This document shows, piece after piece, positions 44,420-54,355 of a stretch of DNA of 64,000 nucleotides (the first letter of the stretch is position 1; each line of letters starts with the position of its first letter). Origin of the DNA: Pseudomonas sp. ANT_J12 (GTDB lineage Bacteria > Pseudomonadota > Gammaproteobacteria > Pseudomonadales > Pseudomonadaceae); the NCBI RefSeq assembly GCF_008370045.1, contig NZ_VOBN01000005.1, positions 344,673-408,672 on the forward strand, in the 5' to 3' direction. The notes under the pieces are model-generated. The model saw only the letters and a program-made list of their open reading frames with translations, was not told the origin of the DNA and ran no database searches. Made by a program: the position numbers and the translations under genes.

Positions 44420-46324
44420 ATGGCCACTCCCAGCGCTAGCTCTTATAACGCAGACGCCATCGAAGTCCTCTCGGGCCTCGACCCGGTGCGCAAACGCCCC
44501 GGCATGTACACCGACACCAGTCGGCCGAACCACCTCGCCCAGGAAGTCATCGACAACAGCGTCGACGAAGCCTTGGCCGGGCACGCGACTTCGGTGCAGG
44601 TCATCCTGCACGCCGATCACTCCCTGGAAGTCAGCGATGATGGCCGTGGCATGCCGGTGGACATTCACCCGGAAGAGGGCGTGTCGGGCGTCGAGCTGAT
44701 CCTCACCAAGCTCCATGCGGGCGGCAAGTTTTCCAACAAGAACTACCAGTTCTCCGGCGGTTTGCACGGGGTGGGTATTTCCGTGGTCAACGCCTTGTCG
44801 AACGAAGTCCGGGTGCGCGTAAAGCGTGACGGCAACGAATACCAGATGACCTTCGCCGACGGTTACAAGAAAACCGAGCTGGAAGTCATTGGCACCGTCG
44901 GCAAGCGCAACACCGGCACCAGCGTTTTCTTCGCGCCGGACCCGAAGTACTTCGATTCGCCGAAATTCTCCATCAGCCGCCTCAAGCACGTGCTCAAGGC
45001 CAAGGCTGTTCTGTGCCCGGGGCTGCTGGTCAGTTTTGAAGACAAGGCCACCGGCGAAAAAGTCGAATGGCATTACGAAGACGGCCTGCGCTCCTACCTG
45101 GTGGACGCGGTCAACGGCTTCGAACGCCTGCCGGACGAGCCGTTCTGCGGCAGCCTGGCCGGTAATAAGGAGGCGGTGGATTGGGCGCTGCTGTGGTTGC
45201 CGGAAGGTGGCGACAGTGTGCAGGAAAGCTACGTCAACCTGATCCCGACGGCCCAGGGCGGTACCCACGTCAACGGTTTGCGCCAGGGCTTGCTCGATGC
45301 GATGCGCGAATTCTGCGAATTCCGTAGTCTCTTGCCACGGGGCGTGAAGCTGGCGCCGGAAGACGTCTGGGAACGCATCGCCTTCGTGTTGTCGATGAAG
45401 ATGCAGGAACCGCAATTCTCCGGCCAGACCAAGGAGCGCCTGTCGTCCCGTGAAGCGGCGGCGTTCGTCTCCGGCGTGGTCAAGGACGCGTTCAGCCTGT
45501 GGCTCAACGCCAACCCGGAAACCGGCATGCTGCTGGCGGAACTGGCGATCAACAACGCCGGCCGTCGCTTGAAGGCGAGTAAGAAGGTCGAGCGCAAGCG
45601 CGTCACCGCCGGTCCGGCACTGCCGGGCAAACTCGCCGATTGCGCCGGGCAGGACCCGATGCGTTCCGAGCTGTTCCTGGTCGAAGGTGATTCCGCTGGC
45701 GGTTCGGCCAAGCAGGCGCGGGACAAAGAGTTTCAAGCGATCCTGCCGTTGCGCGGCAAGATCCTGAACACCTGGGAAGTCGACGGCAGCGAAGTACTGG
45801 CCAGCCAGGAAGTGCACAACATCGCCGTGGCCATCGGCGTCGATCCAGGCTCGGCGGACATCGCCCAGTTGCGTTACGGCAAGATCTGCATCCTCGCCGA
45901 CGCCGACTCCGACGGCCTGCACATCGCCACGCTGCTCTGCGCGTTATTCGTCCAGCATTTCCGTCCGTTGGTGGATGCCGGTCACGTCTACGTCGCCATG
46001 CCGCCGCTGTACCGCATCGACCTGGGCAAAGAGATTTACTACGCCCTCGACGAAGCAGAGCGTGATGGCATCCTCGATCGCCTGGTGGCCGAGAAGAAAC
46101 GCGGCAAGCCGCAGGTCACACGATTCAAAGGCCTGGGTGAAATGAACCCGCCGCAGCTGCGCGAAACCACCATGGACCCGAACACGCGGCGCCTGGTGCA
46201 GCTGACGCTGGACGATTTCGAAGCAACCTCGGAAATGATGGACATGCTGCTGGCGAAGAAACGCGCCGGTGATCGCAAATCCTGGCTGGAGTCCAAGGGC
46301 AACCTGGCCGAGGTTCTGGGCTGA
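44420..46324 (+). CDS. parE: DNA topoisomerase IV subunit B
   Basis: ATPase subunit of topoisomerase IV, which decatenates daughter chromosomes. The 634-residue protein has the GHKL ATPase site (EVIDNSVDEALAGHA, VSDDGRGMPVDIHP, GGLHGVGISVVNAL) and the TOPRIM domain (FLVEGDSAGGSAKQARD, DADSDGLHIATLL). The size is that of ParE rather than GyrB. Its partner parC lies two genes downstream on the same strand, so both subunits may share a transcript. Confidence 0.96.
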   Translation: MATPSASSYNADAIEVLSGLDPVRKRPGMYTDTSRPNHLAQEVIDNSVDEALAGHATSVQVILHADHSLEVSDDGRGMPVDIHPEEGVSGVELILTKLHAGGKFSNKNYQFSGGLHGVGISVVNALSNEVRVRVKRDGNEYQMTFADGYKKTELEVIGTVGKRNTGTSVFFAPDPKYFDSPKFSISRLKHVLKAKAVLCPGLLVSFEDKATGEKVEWHYEDGLRSYLVDAVNGFERLPDEPFCGSLAGNKEAVDWALLWLPEGGDSVQESYVNLIPTAQGGTHVNGLRQGLLDAMREFCEFRSLLPRGVKLAPEDVWERIAFVLSMKMQEPQFSGQTKERLSSREAAAFVSGVVKDAFSLWLNANPETGMLLAELAINNAGRRLKASKKVERKRVTAGPALPGKLADCAGQDPMRSELFLVEGDSAGGSAKQARDKEFQAILPLRGKILNTWEVDGSEVLASQEVHNIAVAIGVDPGSADIAQLRYGKICILADADSDGLHIATLLCALFVQHFRPLVDAGHVYVAMPPLYRIDLGKEIYYALDEAERDGILDRLVAEKKRGKPQVTRFKGLGEMNPPQLRETTMDPNTRRLVQLTLDDFEATSEMMDMLLAKKRAGDRKSWLESKGNLAEVLG

Positions 46325-47313
46325 TGCGGTTTGGCTTTGCCCTGGCGTGTGCGTTGCTGCTGACCTCGTTGACGGTGTCTGCCGAGCCGGCGCCGGAGCT
46401 GCGCGTGTTGTCCGAGCATGCCGTCGATGGCATGCGCGGTGGCAACCTGTCGGGGCTGGCCCAGTGTGGCAAGGACCTGTGGACCGTTTCCGATCGCGAC
46501 GACGATCAAATCTACCGCCTCGATACGACCGCCAGCACCTGGCAAGCCGAACCCGTGCACATCGATGTGCCCGAGGTGCCGGATACCGGTTTGCCCTGGG
46601 GTTTGCGTTCGCGGACCTGGGCGGCGTCTTTCGTGCGCGGCGGGGACCTGGATTTCGAAGGCATCACCTGCGACAGCGCCGGCAATCGTTACATTGTCAG
46701 CGAAGGCCATGCGGCCGTCTTGCAAGTGCCGCCAACGGGCCCGGCGAACTGGCTGAAAATCTCGCCCATGATGGTTCGCGAAGCACGGGCTCGGGGCATG
46801 TTGCTGCAATTCAATGCGATATTCGAAGGCCTGGCGATCAATCCGGCAGGCGACCAGATGTGGCTCGCCGCCGAGCGTCAAAGCCGGGGCTTGCTGCTGA
46901 TCAAACGTCAGCAGACCGTGTGGGATTGCGACGGTCGCTGTGTGCTGTTGAGTGAAGCCGGCAAGGAAATGCAGCCGCCGCAGTTTCCCAAGGCCCGCGC
47001 GGTTGACCGGGATTTTTCCGACCTGTCGTTGTTCGAGGGCAAGCTTTTTACCCTTGAGCGCAACGCCTATCAGATTTGTCGCCGCGACCCGCAGACGGCC
47101 AAGGTCGAGCGCTGCTGGTCGTATGCCGCTGAGCTGTTGCAGGAAAACCGGCGTTATTCGCAGAACTTTGGTTTGGAGGAAGCATTGATCATCGACGCCG
47201 ATGGCGCCTGGATCGGTGTCGACAACAATTTCGGCCCTCGTGCCGATGGTGAAGTCCGCCCGGTTGTCTGGCGCTTCGCCGCGCCGGAAGGTGGCTGGAG
47301 CGCCAAGCCATGA
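46324..47313 (+). CDS. Exported esterase-like/phytase-like protein
   Basis: A 329-residue secreted or periplasmic protein. A signal peptide (MRFGFALACALLLTSLTVSAE) precedes a beta-propeller-like domain of the esterase-like activity of phytase family, with DFEGITCD, NAIFEGLAINPAG and LEEALIIDADGAWIGVDNNFG. The ATG overlaps the parE stop. PA4966 in PAO1. Placement between the topoisomerase subunits is conserved but its purpose is unknown. Confidence 0.85.
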   Translation: MRFGFALACALLLTSLTVSAEPAPELRVLSEHAVDGMRGGNLSGLAQCGKDLWTVSDRDDDQIYRLDTTASTWQAEPVHIDVPEVPDTGLPWGLRSRTWAASFVRGGDLDFEGITCDSAGNRYIVSEGHAAVLQVPPTGPANWLKISPMMVREARARGMLLQFNAIFEGLAINPAGDQMWLAAERQSRGLLLIKRQQTVWDCDGRCVLLSEAGKEMQPPQFPKARAVDRDFSDLSLFEGKLFTLERNAYQICRRDPQTAKVERCWSYAAELLQENRRYSQNFGLEEALIIDADGAWIGVDNNFGPRADGEVRPVVWRFAAPEGGWSAKP

Positions 47314-47834
47314 GCCAGCAACCGCCGGGTAAACGCGCCGGTCGGGTGTTTATGGTGTTGGCCTGGTGCGCGGCACTGTTTTTGGCCACGCGGTTTTTCG
47401 GGCAGTGGGAACAGCGTCAGCAAAACCCCAATGCGGTGGTCACTTCACAGCAGGGCGAAGGATTTGTCGAAGTGAAACTGGTCAGTAACAGTCAGGGTCA
47501 TTTCGTCGCCAGCGGCCAGATCAACGGCCAGCCGGTGGATTTCATGCTGGATACCGGGGCGACCGATGTGTCGATCCCGGCCAGCCTGGCCGAACGGCTG
47601 AAACTGGAGGAGGGCTTCGGGGTGACCCTGAGCACGGCCAACGGTTTGAGTCAGGGTTACCGAACCCGCATCGACCGGCTGCAACTGGGCGATATCGTGC
47701 TGCGTGATGTTCGCGCGCTGGTCGCGCCAGGGCTGGATGGCAATCAGGTGCTGCTAGGCATGAGCGCACTGAACAAACTTGAATTTACCCAGCGCGGTGG
47801 CACCATGCTGCTGCGCCAGACAACGAACCGATGA
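47310..47834 (+). CDS. Membrane-anchored retropepsin-like aspartic protease (TIGR02281 family)
   Basis: A 174-residue protein with one N-terminal membrane helix (about residues 12-30) and a clan AA aspartic-protease domain. [15 protein letters not shown] carries the DTGA catalytic motif, and [13 protein letters not shown] is the conserved distal segment. It probably acts as a dimer in the periplasm. Four-base overlap with the preceding gene; seven bases to parC. PA4965 in PAO1. Substrate unknown. Confidence 0.88.
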   Translation: MSQQPPGKRAGRVFMVLAWCAALFLATRFFGQWEQRQQNPNAVVTSQQGEGFVEVKLVSNSQGHFVASGQINGQPVDFMLDTGATDVSIPASLAERLKLEEGFGVTLSTANGLSQGYRTRIDRLQLGDIVLRDVRALVAPGLDGNQVLLGMSALNKLEFTQRGGTMLLRQTTNR

Positions 47835-47841
47835 GGCCCGC

Positions 47842-50109
47842 ATGAGCGACTCCCTTGATCTCAGCCTGGACGGTGTAGAGCGCCGGTCACTGGCTGACTT
47901 CACCGAAAATGCCTACCTCAAATATTCCATGTACGTGATCATGGACCGTGCCTTGCCGCATATCGGCGACGGCCTGAAACCGGTACAGCGGCGCATCATC
48001 TATGCGATGAGCGAGTTGGGGCTGGACGCCGATTCCAAGCACAAGAAATCGGCGCGTACCGTCGGTGACGTGCTCGGTAAATTCCACCCCCACGGCGATT
48101 CGGCGTGCTACGAAGCCATGGTCCTGATGGCCCAGCCGTTCAGCTATCGCTACACGTTGGTGGACGGCCAGGGCAACTGGGGTGCGCCGGATGATCCCAA
48201 GTCCTTCGCCGCCATGCGTTACACCGAAGCGCGGTTGTCCCGTTATTCCGAAGTGCTGCTCAGCGAATTGGGCCAGGGCACCGCGGACTGGGGCCCGAAC
48301 TTCGACGGCACCCTCGACGAGCCGCTGGTGTTGCCGGCGCGTTTGCCGAACATCCTGCTCAATGGCACCACCGGTATTGCCGTGGGCATGGCCACCGACG
48401 TGCCGCCGCACAACCTGCGCGAAGTCGCGACGGCGTGTGTGCGTTTGCTCGATGAGCCGAAAGCCACGGTCGAACAGCTCTGCGAACACATCCAGGGCCC
48501 GGATTACCCGACCGAAGCGGAAATCATCACCCCCCGCGCCGACCTGCTGAAAATGTACGAAACCGGCAAGGGCTCGGTGCGTATGCGCGCTGTGTACCAC
48601 ATCGAAGACGGCGACATCATTGTCACCGCGCTGCCGCACCAGGTATCTGGTGCCAAGGTGCTGGAGCAGATCGCGGCGATGATGCAGGCCAAGCCGTCCA
48701 AGGCCCCGCAAATCGCCGACCTGCGTGACGAGTCCGATCACGAAAACCCGTGCCGGATCGTGATCATCCCCGGCGCGCGCAAGAACTTTGACCACGATGC
48801 CTTGATGACCCACCTGTTCGCCAGTACCGAGCTGGAGTCGAGCTACCGGGTCAACATCAACATCATTGGCCTGGACGGCAAGCCACAGCTGAAAAACCTG
48901 CGGGCGTTGCTGGTCGAGTGGCTGGAGTTCCGGGTGCAGACCGTGCGTCGTCGCCTGCAATTTCGCCTCGACAAGGTCGAGCGTCGCCTGCACCTGTTGG
49001 ACGGTTTGCTGATTGCCTACCTCAACCTGGATGAAGTGATCCACATCATCCGCACCGAGGAGCACCCGAAAGCCGCGCTGATCGCCCGTTTCGCCCTGAG
49101 CGAAATCCAGGCCGACTACATTCTCGACACCCGTTTGCGTCAGTTGGCGCGACTGGAAGAGATGAAGCTGCGTGCCGAGCAGGATGAACTGCTCAAGGAA
49201 CAAGCCAAGCTGCAAGCCTTGCTGAGCAGCGAAGCCAAGTTGAAAAAACTGGTCCGCACCGAGCTGATCAAGGACGCCGAAACCTATGGCGACGACCGCC
49301 GTTCGCCAATCGTCGAACGCGCCGAAGCCAAGGCCCTGACCGAACACGACCTGCTGCCGAACGAAAAAGTGACGGTGGTGCTGTCGGAAAAAGGCTGGGT
49401 TCGCTCGGCCAAGGGTCACGAGATCGACGCCACCGGGCTGTCGTACAAGGCCGGGGACGGCTTCAAGGCTCTGGCGCCGGGGCGTTCCAACCAGTTTGCG
49501 GTGTTTATCGACTCCACCGGTCGCAGTTATTCGGTGCCATCCCACACCTTGCCATCGGCCCGTGGCCAGGGCGAACCGTTGACCGGTCGTCTGACGCCAC
49601 CGCCAGGCGCGACCTTCGAATGCGTGCTGATGCCGGAAGACGATTCGCTGTACGTGATCGCCTCCGACGCCGGTTACGGTTTTGTGGTCAAGGGTGAAGA
49701 CTTCCAGGCCAAGAACAAGGCCGGCAAGGCGCTGTTGAGCTTGCCGAACAACTCGAAGGTCATCCTGCCGCGGCCGGTGGCTGATCGTGAGAACAACTGG
49801 CTGGCTTCGGTCACGACCGAAGGTCGCCTGCTGATCTTCAAGATCAGCGACCTGCCACAATTAGGTAAGGGCAAAGGCAACAAGATCATCGGCATCTCCG
49901 GTGAGCGTGTGGCCAGCCGCGAAGAATACGTCACAGACATCGCCGTTCTGCCGGAAGGTGCCACCTTGGTGCTGCAGGCCGGAAAACGTACCTTGTCACT
50001 GAAAGCAGACGATCTCGAACACTACAAAGGTGAGCGAGGACGTCGTGGTAACAAATTGCCACGTGGCTTCCAGAGGGTAGATGCGCTGCTCGTCGAAAAC
50101 CTCAATTAG
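47842..50109 (+). CDS. parC: DNA topoisomerase IV subunit A
   Basis: Breakage-reunion subunit of topoisomerase IV. The 755-residue product starts [20 protein letters not shown]. The quinolone-resistance region reads [17 protein letters not shown], with the usual Ser in the sensitive position. [15 protein letters not shown] holds the active-site Tyr, and the C-terminal beta-pinwheel follows. ATG 47842 was chosen over an in-frame upstream start inside the protease gene because it gives the ParC N-terminus. A hairpin follows the stop. Confidence 0.95.
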   Translation: MSDSLDLSLDGVERRSLADFTENAYLKYSMYVIMDRALPHIGDGLKPVQRRIIYAMSELGLDADSKHKKSARTVGDVLGKFHPHGDSACYEAMVLMAQPFSYRYTLVDGQGNWGAPDDPKSFAAMRYTEARLSRYSEVLLSELGQGTADWGPNFDGTLDEPLVLPARLPNILLNGTTGIAVGMATDVPPHNLREVATACVRLLDEPKATVEQLCEHIQGPDYPTEAEIITPRADLLKMYETGKGSVRMRAVYHIEDGDIIVTALPHQVSGAKVLEQIAAMMQAKPSKAPQIADLRDESDHENPCRIVIIPGARKNFDHDALMTHLFASTELESSYRVNINIIGLDGKPQLKNLRALLVEWLEFRVQTVRRRLQFRLDKVERRLHLLDGLLIAYLNLDEVIHIIRTEEHPKAALIARFALSEIQADYILDTRLRQLARLEEMKLRAEQDELLKEQAKLQALLSSEAKLKKLVRTELIKDAETYGDDRRSPIVERAEAKALTEHDLLPNEKVTVVLSEKGWVRSAKGHEIDATGLSYKAGDGFKALAPGRSNQFAVFIDSTGRSYSVPSHTLPSARGQGEPLTGRLTPPPGATFECVLMPEDDSLYVIASDAGYGFVVKGEDFQAKNKAGKALLSLPNNSKVILPRPVADRENNWLASVTTEGRLLIFKISDLPQLGKGKGNKIIGISGERVASREEYVTDIAVLPEGATLVLQAGKRTLSLKADDLEHYKGERGRRGNKLPRGFQRVDALLVENLN

Positions 50110-50120
50110 GCGTGCTAGAG

Positions 50121-50154
50121 GCGCGGATCTACGATTTAACCCGTAGATCGGCGC
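50121..50154 (+). terminator. Hairpin after parC
   Basis: GCGCGGATCTACG and CGTAGATCGGCGC pair (one G-G mismatch) around an eight-base loop, followed by a weak T stretch (TTTGCC). Probable transcript end or mRNA-stabilising hairpin. The rest of the gap to the next gene holds nothing else I can support. Confidence 0.6.
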
Positions 50155-50285
50155 TTTGCCGCTGGAGTCGGAACGCATATTCACGGATGATATGGCCTTT
50201 CAAGCGCCGGCGTGGCCGAGCGTTCTTCATATTTATTGAGTATTTTCACTGTGGTTAGCCTTGTGGCAACCACCTGGATGGGACG

Positions 50286-50999
50286 ATGACTGCTCTGCGC
50301 CTTCCGTTAATTTTGATGCTCGCTGGCGTTCTTGGCCTGGCGGGTTGCAGCGTTCACCAACCGGTGTCGCTGTATCAGCTGGACAGCGGAAGTCCGGCTC
50401 AGCCTGCGCAAAGCGCGGGCATGGCTGTATTGCTGGGCCCGGTAACCATTGCCGACTACCTGCAACGCGAAACCTTGCTGCAGCGTCAGCCGGATGGCAG
50501 CCTCCAGGCTTCGTCCGATGGGCGTTGGGCGGGCAGCCTGTCTTCGGACATCGATCAGTTGCTGCTGCGTCAGGTTGCCGGTCATCTGGACAGTCAACGC
50601 GTAGTGCTGGCACCGGCAACCTTGGGGTTTACCCCGGATGTTCAGGTGCTGCTGACGATCACGCGCCTGGATTCGGGTGAGTCGCAACCGGCGATCCTGG
50701 ATGCGCAATGGCGTTTGATCGACCGTCGTGGTCAGGTTCGCGATAACCGCATCATTCATCTGCAAGAGCAACATGCAGGCGGGACGGCGGCTCAGGTTCA
50801 AGCGCAAGGTGTGCTGGTGCAGCGTCTGGCCGAGCAATTGTCCGTGGCGCTGAAGCCATTGGCCAACCAGCCGCCGATTGCCGAAGCACCGCGTAAAAAG
50901 GAGCCCAAGCCTGTGGCTCCGGCCGCCGAGCAAGACAAACAGCCGAAGATCCCGATGGCCTCGCCGATTCGGACCGATATGGAAGTGTTCAGGTTCTGA
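50286..50999 (+). CDS. PqiC/DUF330-like lipoprotein
   Basis: A 237-residue lipoprotein. The signal peptide ends LGLAGCSVHQPVSLYQLDSG, with Cys21 as the lipidated residue. The following domain (VLLGPVTIADYLQRETLLQRQ... DIDQLLLRQVAGHL) matches PqiC/DUF330 auxiliary lipoproteins of MCE lipid transporters. The C-terminal tail is Pro/Lys-rich (EAPRKKEPKPVAPAAEQ). No pqiA/pqiB-like partner genes are adjacent, so it is an orphan here. Corresponds to PA4963. Confidence 0.82.
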   Translation: MTALRLPLILMLAGVLGLAGCSVHQPVSLYQLDSGSPAQPAQSAGMAVLLGPVTIADYLQRETLLQRQPDGSLQASSDGRWAGSLSSDIDQLLLRQVAGHLDSQRVVLAPATLGFTPDVQVLLTITRLDSGESQPAILDAQWRLIDRRGQVRDNRIIHLQEQHAGGTAAQVQAQGVLVQRLAEQLSVALKPLANQPPIAEAPRKKEPKPVAPAAEQDKQPKIPMASPIRTDMEVFRF

Positions 51000-51065
51000 G
51001 CCTGGATTGATCCAACACAAAGCCTGCAGAGATGCGGGCTTTGTTGTTTCTGCGGATTGGAGAGC

Positions 51066-51238
51066 TGATCGTTCCCACGCTCTGCGTGGGAATGCAGCCC
51101 GTGACGCTCCGCGTCACATCGGTACCGGACGTCGCCTATGAGGTGAGGCTGGAACGCGGAGCGTCCCTGGAGGCATTCCCACGCAGAGCGTGGGAACGAT
51201 CAGTAAACCCTGTAGGAGCGAGGCTTACCCGCGAAGGG
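51066..51238. repeat. TGATCGTTCCCACGC-type element followed by a REP unit
   Basis: An inverted-repeat element (51066-51202) has the same ends as 28915-29023, with inner GACGCTCCGCGTC and CGCGGAGCG segments. A REP unit of the GTAGGAGCGAGG family follows immediately at 51211-51238. Together they occupy most of the 306-bp gap between the PqiC-like and AhpA-like genes. Confidence 0.78.
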
Positions 51239-51258
51239 GCCAGCGAGAACAACAAAAA

Positions 51259-51288
51259 AGCCCGCCGACAATCACTTGTCGGCGGGCT
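51259..51288. terminator. Bidirectional intrinsic terminator
   Basis: AGCCCGCCGACAA-TCAC-TTGTCGGCGGGCT is a perfect stem with an A-run on the left and a T-run on the right, so it serves the PqiC-like gene from one side and the AhpA-like gene from the other. Confidence 0.92.
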
Positions 51289-51305
51289 TTTTCACAGCAG
51301 GGCTT

Positions 51306-52832
51306 TTACGCCCGGCGCTCATGCATCCGCGCCAGTTGCCGCTCCAGCATCGACGGATAAGGCTCCATCAACCGCTCGACACAGCAAGCCCCCTCAGGGC
51401 TGGCGATCGGCCGGATCCGCGCACGCTGGCGGATCAGGGCGTCGTCGCCGATCTTGCGCTCCACCAGCAGCAGGTTGCGGCTGTGTTGCGACAGGGCCAG
51501 GGCGTCCTGGGCCGACTCGGTCAGCAGCAGGTCGATCTGGCTCAGGCCGAACAACTCGTCGCCCAGGGTCAGGCCCAGTTGCAATTGCAGGGTGATGCCG
51601 CTGTCGGCGACTTCGATCTGCAACTGGTGGCCCAGGGCGCGCAGCAACTCACCGCAGCAGATCGCGTTGGTCAGGTAGTCGTCGCCGCTGTCTTCGGTGT
51701 GGAACAGCATCAGCGTGCTGCCATCGTTCAGGGTGTGCAGTTCGCTCTGATACAGCGACGCCGCCTGGTCAAGGCAGTCACGGTAACGTTTGAGCAGTTC
51801 CTCAAGGCGCGTGCGGGGCAGGCGACGCAGTTGATCCTGGGCGCCCAGTTGCACGGCGAGCACCGCGCTGTGCTGCGGCACGTTGGAAACCGCCGGTTTG
51901 GCCAGGGTGATCGGCGCGTTGTCTGCCGACTCGTCACGCAGGTCGGCGAACGCATCATCGTCGTCATCGTCTTCGACGGTGCTGACACTGCGCTTTGGCG
52001 CAGGCTTAAGACTGGCCACCGGCTTGGTTTCATCAAAACTTGGATCGCGCAGGTTACGCACTTCGAAGGCTGGATCAGCCTCTTCGTCGTAATCGACGTC
52101 GTCGAATTCAGGCTCCGGCACGGGCTCAGGCTCGGCCGGCTCCGGGGCGAAGTTGGCGTGCAACTGACGGGCGAGATCGCCGATTTCATCCTGACGCTCG
52201 ATGGCCGGGGTGTATTCGTCGATATTGCGCAGCCACACCCGCAATTGCATCAGCGGCGTGGAGATGTGGCGACCCAGGCGCAGGCTCAAGGCCAGGGACA
52301 GTGCCAGCAAAATCGCACTCAGGATGCCCATGCTTTGCAGACTGATGGTCATCGGCTGCTGGAACTGATCCATGTCCAGGCTGATGCGCAGTTGCCCGGC
52401 GGTCACGTCCTGGAAGGTGATTTTGCTCTCATACATGCCTTCGGCTTCGCCCAACAGGCTGTGCTTGGGGCGCTGGCCGGACTCGGCGAGGATGCGGTTG
52501 TCCACGCTGTAGATAGCGGCGTGGGCCACCAGCTTGTTCTTGGTCAGGTTGTTGAGCAGCACGTTGAGGCTGAGGATGTCGTTGGACACCAACAGCTCGG
52601 TGGCCGAGGTGGCGGTCTGCGTGGTCAGGCTTTCGCCCAGCGCATCGGCCTGCTCGTGCATGGCCTGCTTGAACTGCAAACCCATCACACAGGCATAAAT
52701 CACCAGGGCCAGAGCGACCAGGATCACGTTATGGCTGGCAATGCGCAATGCAATCGGTACACGGCGGTGGCGCAGTGCCCGGAAGATCAGCAGGAAGAAG
52801 TTATCGGTTTTTACTGGCGTGGGCCGGTTCAC
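51306..52832 (-). CDS. AhpA-like membrane protein with HAMP-type linker
   Basis: A 508-residue inner-membrane protein: a transmembrane helix (about residues 25-47), a periplasmic sensor-like domain, a second helix (about 160-185), a HAMP-like segment (LRLGRHISTPLMQLRVWL), a long acidic linker (PEPAEPEPVPEPEFDDVD; VEDDDDDDAF) and a C-terminal cytosolic domain. It resembles the AhpA/YtjB family, which is usually divergent from serB, as here and at PA4961/PA4960. The start is taken as GTG 52832; upstream in-frame sequence would run antisense through serB. Function unknown, presumably a sensor or scaffold. Confidence 0.8.
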   Translation of the reverse strand: MNRPTPVKTDNFFLLIFRALRHRRVPIALRIASHNVILVALALVIYACVMGLQFKQAMHEQADALGESLTTQTATSATELLVSNDILSLNVLLNNLTKNKLVAHAAIYSVDNRILAESGQRPKHSLLGEAEGMYESKITFQDVTAGQLRISLDMDQFQQPMTISLQSMGILSAILLALSLALSLRLGRHISTPLMQLRVWLRNIDEYTPAIERQDEIGDLARQLHANFAPEPAEPEPVPEPEFDDVDYDEEADPAFEVRNLRDPSFDETKPVASLKPAPKRSVSTVEDDDDDDAFADLRDESADNAPITLAKPAVSNVPQHSAVLAVQLGAQDQLRRLPRTRLEELLKRYRDCLDQAASLYQSELHTLNDGSTLMLFHTEDSGDDYLTNAICCGELLRALGHQLQIEVADSGITLQLQLGLTLGDELFGLSQIDLLLTESAQDALALSQHSRNLLLVERKIGDDALIRQRARIRPIASPEGACCVERLMEPYPSMLERQLARMHERRA

Positions 52833-52967
52833 TTGAGCTCGGCTCTTTTGTCCGTGAAGTTGACGCGCAGTATAGCGACAGGCCCTAGACCGGCAAAGCG
52901 CTGACGGTGCCCGATGGTCACTGAAAGTGGGTAGAATGCGGTTTTTTTCCACCTGCGGGGGTGCGCC

Positions 52968-54182
52968 TTGCGCGAAATCGTCCTGATAAACATCACGGGA
53001 GTCGACCGACCGGGTCTGACTGCGGCCATTACCGGCGTTCTGGCCCAGGGTGGTGTGAACATTCTCGACATTGGTCAGGCGGTGATCCACGACACCCTGT
53101 CGTTCGGCATCCTGGTTGAAATTCCTGACACCGAGCAAGGCAAGTCGGTGCTCAAGGACATCCTGTTCAAGGGTTACGAACTCGACCAACAGGTGCGTTT
53201 CACCCCGGTGTCCGAAGAGGATTACCAGCAGTGGGTCGGCAATCAGGGCAAAAAACGCCATATCGTCACCCTGTTGACCCGCAAGGTCACCGCCGGGCAA
53301 TTGCAGGCTGTGAGCTCGATCACCGCCAAATACGGGCTGAACATCGACCATATCGATCGCTTGTCCGGGCGCATGCCGCTGGACACTCCGGCCGACAAGG
53401 GCAAGGGCTGCATCGAGTTCTCCGTGCGTGGCGAAGCGGCCGATCCGCAGGCCCTGCGCGCCGAGTTCCTGAGCGTCGCCCAGGAACTGAACGTCGACAT
53501 CGCTTTCCAGGAAGATTCGCTGTTCCGCCGTAACCGGCGCCTGGCGGTGTTTGACATGGACTCGACCTTGATCGAAGCCGAAGTCATCGACGAACTGGCC
53601 AAGGCTGCCGGCGTGGGCGATCAAGTCTCCGAAATCACCGAACGCGCTATGGCCGGTGAGCTGGACTTCCGCGCCAGCTTCAAGGAACGCCTGGCCCTGC
53701 TTAAAGGGCTGGACGTCAGCGTGCTGGACTCCATCGGCGCCTCGCTGCGCCTGACCGAGGGCGCCGAAACCCTGTTCGCCGAACTCAAACGCCTGGGCTA
53801 CAAGACCGCGATCCTGTCCGGCGGCTTCACCTACTTCGCCAAGCAGTTGCAGGCGAAATTGGGCATCGACTACGTGTTCGCCAACGAGCTGGAAGTGGTG
53901 GACGGCAAGGTGACGGGCGTGGCGGTCGAGCCGATTGTCGATGCCCAGCGCAAGGCCGATCTGCTGAAAGAGCTGGCGCACAAGGAAGGTTTGCGGCTGG
54001 AGCAGACCATCGCGGTCGGCGACGGCGCGAACGATTTGCCGATGCTGGCGATTGCCGGGTTGGGCGTGGCGTTCCGCGCCAAGCCGTTGGTGAAACAGTC
54101 GGCGAAGCAGGCGATCTCGACGCTTGGGTTGGATGGGGTGTTGTATTTGTTGGGGTTCAGGGATCGTGATGGGCAGCTCTGA
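52968..54182 (+). CDS. serB: Phosphoserine phosphatase
   Basis: Last step of serine synthesis. The 404-residue protein has two N-terminal ACT domains (EIVLINITGVDRPGLTAAI and HIVTLLTRKVTAGQL), then a HAD phosphatase domain with FDMDSTLIEAE (nucleophile Asp), ILSGGFTYFA and VGDGANDLPML. The ACT-HAD architecture is that of the longer Pseudomonas SerB. The start is TTG 52968 giving (M)REIVLINITGVDRPG; no ATG or GTG fits. Divergent from the AhpA-like gene. Confidence 0.94.
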   Translation: MREIVLINITGVDRPGLTAAITGVLAQGGVNILDIGQAVIHDTLSFGILVEIPDTEQGKSVLKDILFKGYELDQQVRFTPVSEEDYQQWVGNQGKKRHIVTLLTRKVTAGQLQAVSSITAKYGLNIDHIDRLSGRMPLDTPADKGKGCIEFSVRGEAADPQALRAEFLSVAQELNVDIAFQEDSLFRRNRRLAVFDMDSTLIEAEVIDELAKAAGVGDQVSEITERAMAGELDFRASFKERLALLKGLDVSVLDSIGASLRLTEGAETLFAELKRLGYKTAILSGGFTYFAKQLQAKLGIDYVFANELEVVDGKVTGVAVEPIVDAQRKADLLKELAHKEGLRLEQTIAVGDGANDLPMLAIAGLGVAFRAKPLVKQSAKQAISTLGLDGVLYLLGFRDRDGQL

Positions 54183-54208
54183 GTTCTTGGTTTCCTGAGC
54201 GGTCCTCT

Positions 54209-54338
54209 GTGGCGAGGGGGCTTGCCCCCGTTCGGCTGCGTAGCAGACGCAAAACCTGTAAATGCGTTGTGCCTGAAATAACTCGATGGCAGGTTTGGGG
54301 CTGCTTCGCGACCCAACGGGGGCAAGCCCCCTCGCCAC
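54209..54338. repeat. REPIN-type inverted repeat pair (copy 3 of 4)
   Basis: GTGGCGAGGGGGCTTGCCCC at the left and GGGGCAAGCCCCCTCGCCAC at the right, 130 bp. It separates the convergent serB and PA4958-like genes, occupying the place of fimX in PAO1. Confidence 0.88.
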
Positions 54339-54355
54339 AGGGGTTTATGTCTCTC

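Noticed and set aside
47887..49860. A 657-codon minus-strand frame opposite parC
   Set aside because: Entirely antisense to a certain gene, with the composition of a third-codon-position shadow. The 591-codon frame opposite the carbamoyltransferase and the 641-codon frame opposite motAB were rejected for the same reason.
51306..54338. A 1010-codon minus-strand open frame covering the AhpA-like gene and serB antisense
   Set aside because: The upstream half is antisense to serB and has no family resemblance; GTG 52832 gives the expected N-terminus.
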